Positions 46,571-55,970 of a DNA stretch of 64,000 nucleotides are shown piece by piece (position 1 is the stretch's first letter; each line of letters starts with the position of its first letter). The notes under the pieces are model-generated. The model was given only the letters and a program-made list of their open reading frames with translations. It was not told the DNA's origin and made no database searches. The translations under genes and the position numbers were made by a program. The stretch comes from Adiantum capillus-veneris. Its lineage: Eukaryota > Streptophyta > Polypodiopsida > Polypodiales > Pteridaceae. Where the stretch lies: contig CM043958.1 in NCBI GenBank assembly GCA_014529385.2, forward strand, positions 127,871,317 to 127,935,316, given 5' to 3'.

Positions 46571-47961
46571 GCTCGTAAAGCTAAGCTAAATTCAACTTAA
46601 CGTAAAGCTAACATAGAGCTAGAGCTAAAGCTAACGTAGAGCTAGAGCTAAACCTAACTAAACCTAAAGCTAACGTAGAGTTAAGCTAAATCTAACCTAG
46701 AATCCGCTAACATAAAGCTAACCTAAAGCTGAGCTAAAGCTAACCTAAAGCTAACCTAACGTAAAGTTAACATAGAACTAGAGCTAAAGCTAACATAGAG
46801 CTAGAGCTAAAGCTTGCATTAGAGCGAGCCGTATGATAATGCGGCTTTCATTAAATCTAAATCTAACTCAACCTAAAGCTAACGTAAAGCTAAGCTAAAG
46901 CTAACTTAACGTAAAGCTAACATAGAGCTAGAGCTAAAGCTAACATAGAGCTAGAGCTAGAGCTAAAGCTAACTTAACCTAAAGCTAACCTAGAGCGCGC
47001 TAACATAAAGCTAACCTAACGTAAAGCTAACCTAAAGTTGAGCTAAAGCTAACGTAAAGTTAATATAGAGTTAGAGCTAAAGTTAACATAGAGCTAGAGC
47101 TAAAGCTAACTTAACTTAAAGCTAACGTAGAGGTAAGTTAAAGCTAACCTAACCTAAAGCTAACCTAGAGTTTTGTTAGAGCTAACCTAACCTAAAGTTA
47201 ACTTAACGTAAAGCTAATCTAAAGATAACTTAGAGCTAACCTAGAGCTAACTTAGAGCTAAGCTGATTTAGATTTAACTTAGCGCTAACTTACAGCTAAC
47301 CTATCCTAAACCTAATTTAGAGCTAATTACCTAGAGCTAACAAAACCTAGAGCTAACCTAAAGCTAAGCTAACATGATTCCTCATAACGTCGGTAGAGCT
47401 AGAGCTAACTTAAACCTAACCTAACGTAAAGTTAACTTAAAGCTAGCTTAGAGCTAACCTAAAGTTAATTTAACATAAAGCTAACTTAAAGGTAACTTAA
47501 CTTAAAACTAAAAAAAAGTGAATTTAACTTAAACCTAACTTAACCTAAAGCTAACTTAGAGCTAAGGTAGAGCTAACCTAGCATAAACTTAAGTTAACCT
47601 AAAGCTAACCTAAAGCTAACCTAGAGCCGACTTAGAGCTAACAAGACCTAGAGCGTGCTAACATAAAGCTAAGCTAACTTAAAGATAACTTAAACTTAGA
47701 ACTAAGTTAACGTAAAGCTAGCATAAACTTAAAGCTAAGCTAACCTAACCTAACTTAACTTAACTTAACCTTAAAGTGATCTAACTTAACCTAAATCTAA
47801 AGCGATCTAACTTAATCAAAACATAAATCTAAATGGCTCTAAACTAACTTATAGCTAACTTAACCTAAAACTAACTTAACCTAAAGCTAACTTAGAGTTA
47901 ACATAGAGTCAACATAGAGTTAACTTAAAGCTAAGTTAACTTACGATTAACTTAGTGTTAA

Positions 47962-48251
47962 CCTAAAGCTAACTTAACCTAAATCTAACATAGAGTTAAC
48001 CTAAAGCTAAGTTAACTTAGAGTTAGCTTAAACTTAAAGTTACACTAACCTAGAACTAATTTAAGTTTAAAGTTAAGTTAACTTAGAATTAACATAATCT
48101 AACCTACCTAAAGCTAACTTAACCTAAATCTAACATAGAGTTAACCTAAAGCTAAGTTAACTTAGAGTTAGCTTAAACTTAAAGTTAAACTAACCTAGAA
48201 CTAATTTAAGTTTAAAGTTAAGTTAACTTAGAATTAACATAATCTAACCTA
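47962..48251. repeat. 145-bp direct tandem duplication
   Basis: Copies at 47,962-48,106 and 48,107-48,251 differ at one position (TACACTAACC versus TAAACTAACC). It is a recent duplication inside the older, degenerate CTAA array. Confidence 0.9.
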
Positions 48252-48465
48252 TGGCTCTACTACTTTTGTTTTTCATTACATAGAATCTCCCCAAGATCCT
48301 TTAGCATCTCCAATTAGCATGTCCATGCACGTCACCATTTAAAACCAATGTTAATGAGTAGCATTTGAACTCATCACATACATACTATGAAACTCAACCT
48401 AAACCACTAGGCTATATGCCTGCGCTCGTCCTTGAGTTCCCTTTGAGCCATAAAAAAAAGGATAC

Positions 48466-48509
<44 letters not shown>

Positions 48510-48610
48510 TTCTCCTTTCGCTTTTTTTCCCCCACCCTTCCCTTTTCCTTTTCTTCCCTCCCCCCCAAACTAATTAATTAATGACTTCTAAAAAAGTCGT
48601 TTTGGCTCCC
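48252..48610. other. Insertion in the CTAA array with a 41-base C run
   Basis: Unrelated sequence of about 360 bp. It contains an uninterrupted run of C at 48,467-48,507 followed by CT-rich sequence. On the minus strand this is a 41-base G run. It may be the tail of a small inserted element, but its ends are not clear. Confidence 0.6.
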
Positions 48611-49060
48611 TACTCTTAAACTTAGCTTAACATAGAATTAACTTACCTAGAACTAACTTAACATAAAGCTAAGCTAAACTTAGATCTAAATTAACCTAGA
48701 GCTAACCTAAACCTAAAGTTAAGGTAACCTAAAGTTAACCTAAACTTAACATAAAATTAACTTAACCTAAAGTTAAATTAACATAAAAATAAGCTAATTA
48801 ACCTAAACATAGAACAAAACTTAAAGCAAAACTAATTCAAATCTAAACTTAAATTTAAACTTAAAATTTTTAACTTAAACTTAAATCTAAATCTAAACTA
48901 AAACTAAATTAACATAAAATCTAAATTTTTAATTTACTTAACTTAAATCTAAACTTAAACTTAAATTTAAGATAAATATAAACTTAACTTAAACATAAAC
49001 TTAAACATAAACTTAAACTTAACTAAAATCTACTTAAAATGTTATTATTTTTTTATACTT

Positions 49061-49361
49061 TATAAATAAATAAATAATTAAAATTTATAAAAATTATTAA
49101 AAACATAAAAAATTCAAAAAGCACTCACATGTCAAAATATGTGTGAATAAACGATTCGGAAAACAATCTTAAACCTGCAAAACAAACAAAAATCAAAAAA
49201 TTTATACACACACAAATACACACAAAAAATAAAAAAAACAAATACTAAGCTTTGCTCGACAACCCCCGAAGCGTCGCAAACCCAAAATGTCACCAGATCT
49301 GAAGGAATGGGTAGGTATCCTAAACAAAGCAGCCGCGCCGGAGAAGAAGAAAACCACAGTC
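49061..49361. other. AT-rich stretch
   Basis: AAATTTATAAAAATTATT-type sequence followed by short CA repeats. No gene. It may be the inner part of the CACTA element whose end lies to the right. Confidence 0.4.
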
Positions 49362-49618
49362 CGCGGAAATGAGCCCGCGGGTTGGGGATACAAGCGTCGT
49401 CGGTATAGGCGCGTGTATAGGCGTTGGTATGGGCGCCGGTACAGGCGTCGGTATCGGCATCGGTGTAGGCGTTGGTATAGCCGTCGGTATAAGCGTCGAT
49501 AATTCAAATTTTGATTTTTTTAAAAATTTGAGCTCCCTCCTTATATATGAACGCCTATACCGACGCCCGCCATTGGCGTCGGTAAAAGGGCGTCGGTTTT
49601 CGCGCGTTCTCTTGTAGT
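49362..49618 (+). mobile_element. CACTA transposon terminus with subterminal repeats
   Basis: The region ends in CTCTTGTAGTG. On the other strand this is CACTACAAGAG, the standard CACTA end. Inside it are about ten GGCGTYGGTAT-type motifs in tandem (49,390-49,500) and, after an AT-rich spacer, the inverse motif ACCGACGCC twice, then GGCGTCGGTAAAAGGGCG. Such subterminal repeats are where CACTA transposases bind. The opposite terminus was not found. Confidence 0.75.
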
Positions 49619-50690
49619 GATAGAAAGATAACTACACTTACGTCAAAAGAAAAGTTATAGTCTATAAGGGGTAGTATGATGGGATCCGGTGACATAAGTA
49701 TTTCATTGAGCCTTTTTAAGCCAAACAAAAACACTATACGTTGTTGAAAGTGTTTTTACAGCTAATCCATATGTTAATTGTAATAGGTCACACCGAGTGG
49801 AAGCGATAGAAATTCACATCATGTGGATTATTCATCCAGGATAACTTTAGTATGTGCAAAATGTAAATATGAGACAAGTGAAGAGAAGAGAAGTTTCTCT
49901 CCTAAGCCCTATTCTTGAAAGGCAATAAAGATACTTCGAGGAGAGATGTACCTGTAGCTGGGAGAGATGTACCTTATGCACTAGTATTTCTTCACAAGAA
50001 GGTTGTTGATAGAGCGTTGTTGCTTGAATGCCTTCAAAAGAAACAATTAGGACACAAGAGAGATGTAGATAGGAGTAGAGGTACATGTAGTAAAATACAT
50101 GGAGGTATATGTTGGGCTTGGAGATGAAAAACAAAGAATCAACAAAATAACAAAGCAAAAAACACCTTACTTATCAACCCCTTCGAGAGCATTTTCCAAT
50201 TTGATGAAGATGGCAAGAGATAGAAGACTTCGGCCTTGATTGACTAGAGTTGATGTTTACAAGGATGCTTTCAAGTTTAGCTATCCTTCTTCAAAGGCAA
50301 GTGTAGGGCTAAAGGCTAGGGCTAAAGGCTAATTTGACATGAATCCTCCCTCTTGAATCAATTTCAAGGAAGAAGAGGGAACTTTTTATAGGTGAAGGTG
50401 AATCTTGATAATTAGGATGGGATTAAGTGCTAATTGCAATTAACCTTTTCAAAATTGATATTGCAGTGATGATGAATCCTTCTCCCCACCACCTTGGTTT
50501 TTTGCATGATGCCCAAGTGATGACTATGCCTAAAAGATGCCCCTAGCCATGTAGGTGGTTACCTTAGCTAGGATCCAAGTAGGTGATAATTGCTAAGTGA
50601 TAATGTACAAGGGTAGAAAAAGTTAGTGATGGTGTTAACAAAGTTAAAAAAGTTAGTAGTGCTGATTTTGAGTGTGTGGCAGACCTCGTG
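49619..50690 (-). other. Degenerate Ty3 leader/LTR relic
   Basis: No gene. 49,660-49,780 is similar to the leader of the Ty3 gag element at about 41,740-41,860. A TATA-like CTATAAAAAG on the minus strand is at about 50,382-50,391. It looks like an older copy of the same family without coding parts. Confidence 0.4.
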
Positions 50691-50778
50691 GCCACGGAGC
50701 GGCCACGCAGGCCACCTTGTGGCCACGTGGTTTTCCATGTGTACACATGGCAGGCCACGTTGGCCACGTGGTCTGCCA
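50691..50778. repeat. CACGTGG-rich flank of the Tat-like 3' LTR
   Basis: Contains GGCCACGTGG twice and the perfect palindrome CCATGTGTACACATGG (50,735-50,750). It has the same character as 7,330-7,612, which lies outside the 5' LTR of the same element. Confidence 0.7.
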
Positions 50779-51372
50779 TGTGTGCGCTCCTTGCCGCACT
50801 GTCGAAGCAAGGGACTTGCCGTTACACCGTGTGCGAGCCATAAACGGCTCCAAGCACACAACTAGCTTAACTAGTAAGCTCAAAAGAGGGCAATGGTGTG
50901 TCACTCGCCGCTCTATGCTCCTGCCGTGGAGGATTCCTCGCCATGAAGAAGAAGGAGACGCCGCTACGTCGCGCTCAACTGCTTCACCGCCGTCGTGCCG
51001 CCGCAATGCTCGATCGTTCTCTCTCTCTCTCTTTCTCTCACACACACACACACACACATACACACACACAAGGAGATGAAGAAGAAGAAGATGGAGCTGG
51101 AGATGGAGCAAGAGCACTCTTCTATTGCACAAATGAGAGAATGAGTGAATTTTAGGTTTAGTTGGCTTTTATATGAGCTCACCCCATTCACACTTGGGCA
51201 CCCATGCTTAGCCAACTAATCCCTTGAATGTCCCAGTTAGAGTGCGCCTCTCATCGGTGATCACTCTTACCCTTTTCCTATTGGTCCGACAAGCCCGGTA
51301 CCTGACTTTACCAAATACATAATACACGTCCGTCGTAGGTGATGGGGTGTCCGTGAGCCGTGAGGGTTAACA
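50779..51372 (-). repeat. 3' LTR of the Tat-like element
   Basis: A 594-bp LTR, in element orientation TGTTAACCC to GCGCACACA. Comparison by eye with 7,613-8,240 shows about 14 substitutions in roughly 550 aligned bases outside the microsatellite, mostly transitions. The CA/TC microsatellite at about 51,020-51,070 is the counterpart of the TG/GA tract in the other LTR. Confidence 0.95.
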
Positions 51373-51384
51373 TGCCCCCCTTCC
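51373..51384 (-). other. Polypurine tract
   Basis: AGGAAGGGGGGCA directly before TGTTAACCC in element orientation, the expected plus-strand primer site. Confidence 0.9.
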
Positions 51385-52745
51385 TGATGTAGATTCCGTC
51401 CTCGGAAGCTATTGAGTTGAAGCTCGTTCGTCGAGGTGGAAGAGCATTTGAGATGAATGTCCTTAGCCTTCTTCAGTCACTGCAAAATCAAACAACATTG
51501 GCACAGTAATTGCATTCTCATAAGTGATTAAAAAGCATATGCAGTTTTAGGTAGACAAATTGATTGGTAAAAGAATTTCAAACAATTTGTCAGCAATGAA
51601 CATAAAATTGCAATGTAATCAAATGCATAAACAGATGTAAAGGTAAAAAATTAAACAAGTCTGGGGTCGCTAATTTGACGATCGAAAGGCACTAGAGATC
51701 AAATATTAATACCATGGGTAAGCTTCTTAATTTTTTGTGGTCAATTAAGTTGTTTAATCGCGAGAGCCAAGTATTCATGTTCGAGGGCTGACTAGAGGCT
51801 ATATCTAGAAGACCTTGTAGTTAAGCTACCATAAAAAGAATTTCTCATGAAATCATCGCCTGACTGATTACTTTTTCTTTGACCCCCCAAAGTCTTTTCA
51901 CAGTGATTCAATTTTGATGTGTGTGCTTATTTTGTATGCCTTGGGTTTTTTGCTTTTCAAGTAAAAGTGCCCATACTGGGAACCTCTAGGGCTCTAGTAA
52001 CATAGGCAATACATGTGAGTGAAGTACCAAATCAAGCTGAGATTTCTCTTCCAGCTTAAGATTTTACAGTGTGGCACTTTGATTTTTTGTTTGTTCATTT
52101 TCAGCATTTTAATTTTGTAACTTTGGGGGGTCATATAACACTGATACACCTCCCCAGGCTCATCACACTAGTAAACTCCCTTTATAATACTTAAGCTAAA
52201 GGTCAATAGGGTCAAGCCCACTAGAAAGCACTAGTACATTTCACACAATGCTGCCTAAATTGGATTAAGAACCTAAGTAACCATTAATTATTAGGAAGGC
52301 GTTCCCCATGGTATTAAGAGAAGATTTCTAACACCTAACTTGGTCAAACTAGTTTGTCGGACTGCTTGATTTTTAAACTTAGACAAGTGATTATGACAAA
52401 AAATTACATTGAATTAAATGTTTGATACTAAGCAAATGCGGTGAGTATTAGGCTACCAATCACAATTAAAGCTGACAATCATAGATGCAAAAAAGATAAG
52501 GGGCAATGCTAATGGACAAGAAACACCTGTTTGTGTCGATGGTCGCGCTTGATTTGAAGAGTGAGTCGAGATAAAGATTCCATGAAGGTCCAAATCCTAC
52601 CAATAGCAACACGCTCCTGTACACACTAGGAAACAAAAGGAATACCTCCAGGAGGCACATTAGTGGAAAAAGGTACCAACACTTATTGAACACAACAAAA
52701 AACATAAGGAACCCTAACCTAATTATTTGCACTCCCCCTAGAGAG
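51385..52745 (-). other. 3' untranslated region of the Tat-like element
   Basis: About 1.36 kb between the PPT and the accessory ORF. No ORF that I would believe. The length is unusual for a plant Ty3 element, but long 3' regions occur in Tat/Ogre types. Confidence 0.5.
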
Positions 52746-53204
52746 TCAAGGGAATAGGATATTGTAGAGGTTGGGGGGAAACCCTAAAGCTAAACCCCTA
52801 TCTTCGTCGTCGAGATAAACAAAGTCATCATCCATGAGACCATATGTGCCATCCGTGTAGTCGTGTAAATTTTCTTCTTCATCATAGGTGCCCATGTTTA
52901 CTAAGAAGGTCACTAGATGCCTATAGTCATCTTGGTCAAAAGGGTAGGCTTGTGCAATGGGAGAAATGCTCTCTACTAAGTATGGATCAGACGTGGTCAA
53001 GAGACGTATCAGCCATTCTAACTCCTCAAAATTCCTCTCACATGATAGCGTACCTATCAAATCCCATTCACATGAAAGCCCTGGAAAGACCATGTGAAAT
53101 ATTTGTGAAAAGTAACGAGGGTACCTCTCACCCAAGGCAGGAGTGGATGACTCTAGCGTCCTAGCCATATCTGTACACGCAAATAGATGATGGTTAGAGT
53201 GCAA
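52746..53204 (-). CDS. Accessory ORF of the Tat-like element, unknown function
   Basis: An intact 152-codon frame between the second protease and the 3' LTR. The sequence is soluble-looking and acidic, with no signal peptide or membrane segment: LGERYPRYFSQIFHMVFPGL near residues 24-43, FEELEWLIRLL, then an Asp/Glu-rich C-terminal part (GTYDEEENLHDYTDG, MDDDFVYLDDEDRG). I do not recognise a family. The position is where env-like or extra ORFs sit in some plant Ty3 elements, but nothing here suggests an envelope. The first Met inside (MARTLESS) is an alternative start. Confidence 0.55.
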   Translation of the reverse strand: MHSNHHLFACTDMARTLESSTPALGERYPRYFSQIFHMVFPGLSCEWDLIGTLSCERNFEELEWLIRLLTTSDPYLVESISPIAQAYPFDQDDYRHLVTFLVNMGTYDEEENLHDYTDGTYGLMDDDFVYLDDEDRGLALGFPPNLYNILFP

Positions 53205-53414
53205 ATATTACAAGGGTCGTGTTCTTGTGCATAATTTGTTTTTATGATTTGTGTTATGCCTCTTGCTCTTTTACTTTTTTATCTTGTTTTTGGGAGTATA
53301 AGGCTTTATATATACATTCCCTAAGATCGGAGATTAAGAGGTCAGGGAGAAAGGTTGAGAGGGAAGCAAGTGAATGATGGATGTCCATAAACACTCCCCC
53401 CTTCCTTGGGTAGA

Positions 53415-54734
53415 TCATACCGTTTGAAATGATGTCGTCACCCTTTGAAACCAATTTTTCCAGTTGGTAATAGGTGAGGATTTTTGCCAGTAGTTTTCTA
53501 TTACCCTAGCTGCCTCGTCAAGTTGCAAGGGTGGTAAGGTACTCTCCCAGGATCGAACTTGAAGTGGTTCATCAGGTGATTCTTGAACACTGGGAGGTGT
53601 GGATTCTTTTGTAGTTTCATGGAGGTCCATTACTATAGATGGAGGCTGTGTAGAAGCTTTTACCTCTATGGATGTATTACATGAGGAGCTAGAAGCTTCA
53701 TGGAACTCCCCCCTTCCTAAGCTAGGTGGAATAAATTGGTTTTGCCTTGGAGCCCAAACTAGCCTTGGACTAGGTGTGTACCATTCTGTGATCTTTCCCT
53801 TCCCACGGTCTGCCATTGGCTTTAGCGTTACACTGTTTGACTCATATGGGTTTGTTGTCGATAGGGAAGGACACATTTTACGTTTAGGTACCCAAATTTG
53901 CTCATTTCCATCATAGTAGCCTTGGGCTTCTAATAGTTGTTTTGGAATCCATCGTGATTTGGTCTTGACTCTCCTAGGGCACGCTCTTGGTTTTCCCAGG
54001 AAATTTTTTCTTGGAATGGATGGGAGGGTTGAGGTAGTTGGAAGTAAGGCCTTGGGGACCCATTGATATGTACTCTTAGGTCGTGGATGAGTACTTGCAA
54101 TATTACTGCTTGCTGCAACTACAAGTGATGAAGTGCTAGGTTCATGGGTAGCAGGCAAAGACGAGTTAACCACTTTGGCTTGTGAATGTTGGCTATCCTT
54201 CAACTTTGCTAGAGTTTGCAACGTAGGTGACTTTGCTTGAATGATAGGGGTAAGAGTTGGTGGTCGTGTCGTGACACTAACAGTATCCCAATCAATAGTG
54301 CATTTGGTTGCCAACATCCACGTGCGTCCCAGGTTTATGTTGCCTTCCATAGCTCCCGCGGGCATGACTAGAAACCTCTGCACTATGCTTCCATTTTCAT
54401 AGACAACAGGGGTCTGAAGGACTCCAAGAATAGCAGTTTTCTTTTTATTAATGCCCTTGACTTGCATCGTACTCGGGGATAGGGTCGGTTTCCCTAATTG
54501 ACACCAAACTCCATAGGATAACAAATTGTGTGTAGCTCCCGTATCTAATAAGGCATTGTATAGTACTTTCCCATAGGGGCTATTTAGCTCAATTGGGTAT
54601 CGTAGGGGTGGCTCAGATTCTAATGAGTCGTCATCTGTGTCCTCGAAAAATGCTTGCGTGATTCCCAGATTAGCCTCTCGTTGGCATCTAAGACGTTGTT
54701 GTCGTTCTTGAGCCTCAACTCTTGCTTGGATTTT
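53415..54734 (-). CDS. Second aspartic protease domain after integrase
   Basis: The pol frame continues after the TAA at 54,735-54,737 without a shift: KIQARVEAQERQQRLRCQRE, then LRYPIELNSPYGK, LLDTGATHNLLS with DTGA at 54,545-54,534, and NINLGRTWMLATKCTIDWD near 54,320. D-T-G-A plus a hydrophobic strand and LGxxW about 70 residues later are the marks of a retropepsin. About 290 residues of Ser/Pro/Thr-rich sequence with aromatic-basic patches (STYQWVPKALL, KSRWIPKQLL, EQIWVPKRK) follow to the stop at 53,415. The first protease of this element (13,387) has DGGA. The start is unknown; stop readthrough or reinitiation would be needed. Confidence 0.7.
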   Translation of the reverse strand, partial: KIQARVEAQERQQRLRCQREANLGITQAFFEDTDDDSLESEPPLRYPIELNSPYGKVLYNALLDTGATHNLLSYGVWCQLGKPTLSPSTMQVKGINKKKTAILGVLQTPVVYENGSIVQRFLVMPAGAMEGNINLGRTWMLATKCTIDWDTVSVTTRPPTLTPIIQAKSPTLQTLAKLKDSQHSQAKVVNSSLPATHEPSTSSLVVAASSNIASTHPRPKSTYQWVPKALLPTTSTLPSIPRKNFLGKPRACPRRVKTKSRWIPKQLLEAQGYYDGNEQIWVPKRKMCPSLSTTNPYESNSVTLKPMADRGKGKITEWYTPSPRLVWAPRQNQFIPPSLGRGEFHEASSSSCNTSIEVKASTQPPSIVMDLHETTKESTPPSVQESPDEPLQVRSWESTLPPLQLDEAARVIENYWQKSSPITNWKNWFQRVTTSFQTV

Positions 54735-55970
54735 TTAAAGCTCTGCTTGTTCCTTGGCAACCTTCTTTTGATGGATGGCTTGCAACTCTTCCTGGCTTAG
54801 AAGATCATAATATCTTTTGAATTTACTCCCATTAAGGAATCCAATGGTTTCAACTCCATCTAGAGTCTCCACATGAATGGTACCTTGCGGGGTAATTTCA
54901 CACACTCGATATGGCCCCTTACCAGCGTATTTCAATTTCTTCTTTTCATTACGTACCCCGTACATAAGAACTTTATCACCAACATTGATGTCTTTATCCT
55001 TTAAATGGCTATCAAACCACTTCTTTCTCCTATCCTTCTCCACTAGAGAATTTCGCACAGCTAATTGCATTTCTTCATCTAGCCTTTCCAGGATATATAA
55101 TCGCTCCACTAAGGGGTTACCATCCCAACCTTCTTGAGAAGCTACTCGAAGACTAGGAATGACAAACTCCCATGGCATAACTGCTTCTTGGCCATACACC
55201 ATCTTAAACGGTGTGCAATTAATAACAACTTTATACACAGTACGATAAACCCATAAAGCTGATGTAAGCTTTAGGTCCGAATCAGTGCGATGAGCCTCGA
55301 CTGTCTTTGTCAAAATGGAGATGAGAGTTTTGTTGGTACTCTCAGCTTGGCCATTTGCTTGGGGATAATAGGGTGTAGACTTGTGGTGAGATATCATGAA
55401 GTTTGATGTGAGTTCTTTTATTACTTCATTTATAAAATGAGTTCCATTGTCACTCACAAGTTCAAAGGGGCATCCAAAACGTGTGATAATGTTCTCAATG
55501 AGGAACTTAGCTGTTGTTTTTGCATCCGCCTTTCGTGTTGCTTTTGCTTCAGCCCATTTGGTTACATAGTCGGTAGCCACAATGATATATCGTGATTGCG
55601 TGTTACGTGCACCCGGACTAATCGGTCCTACAAAGTCTAAGCCCCACTTTTCAAATGGTTGGGTTACCTTGATGGGATGTAGAGGCATCCTATCACTTCT
55701 TTGTGGCTTCTGGAAGCGTTGGCATTCATCACATCCCTTTGCAAAAAGTGATGCATCCTTAAACAGAGTGGTCCACCAATAGCCTGACTGTAAGATCTTT
55801 CGGGCAATCAAGTTTCCTGAAAAGTGACCACCAGCTACGCCCATGTGTGCCTCTTGTAGAATATATAAATACTCATCCTCGTGGGCACAGCGTCTAAGAA
55901 CATCATCTTTTCCTCTCTTATAGAGAGTTCCAGTCAGTAAGCAATAGGGTTCGCATTCCTTGATTAATTT
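54735..55970 (-). CDS. Tat-like integrase
   Basis: Same frame as RT-RNase H, after a TGA at 55,971-55,973. The HHCC zinc domain is at 55,870-55,720 (EAHMGVAGGHFSGN, CDECQRFQ). The catalytic core has WGLDFVGPI, LVSDNGTHF and YYPQANGQAESTNKT, so D, D and E are all present. The C-terminal part has KYAGKGPYRVCEI (GPY/F) and GSKFKRYYDLLSQ. No chromodomain is present. It would insert the cDNA into nuclear DNA. It ends at TAA 54,735. Confidence 0.92.
   Translation of the reverse strand, partial: KLIKECEPYCLLTGTLYKRGKDDVLRRCAHEDEYLYILQEAHMGVAGGHFSGNLIARKILQSGYWWTTLFKDASLFAKGCDECQRFQKPQRSDRMPLHPIKVTQPFEKWGLDFVGPISPGARNTQSRYIIVATDYVTKWAEAKATRKADAKTTAKFLIENIITRFGCPFELVSDNGTHFINEVIKELTSNFMISHHKSTPYYPQANGQAESTNKTLISILTKTVEAHRTDSDLKLTSALWVYRTVYKVVINCTPFKMVYGQEAVMPWEFVIPSLRVASQEGWDGNPLVERLYILERLDEEMQLAVRNSLVEKDRRKKWFDSHLKDKDINVGDKVLMYGVRNEKKKLKYAGKGPYRVCEITPQGTIHVETLDGVETIGFLNGSKFKRYYDLLSQEELQAIHQKKVAKEQAEL

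Larger units (their letters stand above)
46571..49060. repeat. CTAA-rich short-period low-complexity array
   Basis: Mostly permutations of CTAACC, TAAAGC, CTTAA and TAGAGC with a loose 6-base period, poor in G on this strand. It runs from the end of the palindromic satellite to about 49,060, interrupted by unrelated sequence at 48,252-48,610. A short fragment of the satellite (GCTTGCATTAGAG and CGAGCCGTATGATAATGCGG) is embedded at about 46,811-46,851. Towards the right end, C is progressively lost and the sequence becomes TTAAACTTAAAC-like. Confidence 0.85.

Noticed and set aside
46571-49060. True interstitial telomere repeat
   Set aside because: No tandem CCCTAAA or CCTAA run of more than two units is visible. 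Only similar letter composition was seen, so it is reported as low-complexity DNA.
49202-49507. ORF with RRLYRR/GVGIGVG repeats
   Set aside because: It is a translation of the CACTA subterminal repeats.
7608-50778. A 5-bp target duplication for the Tat-like element as further support for the inversion
   Set aside because: The flanks are CATGG and TGGCA. They share letters but are not the same five bases, so I do not count them as evidence.
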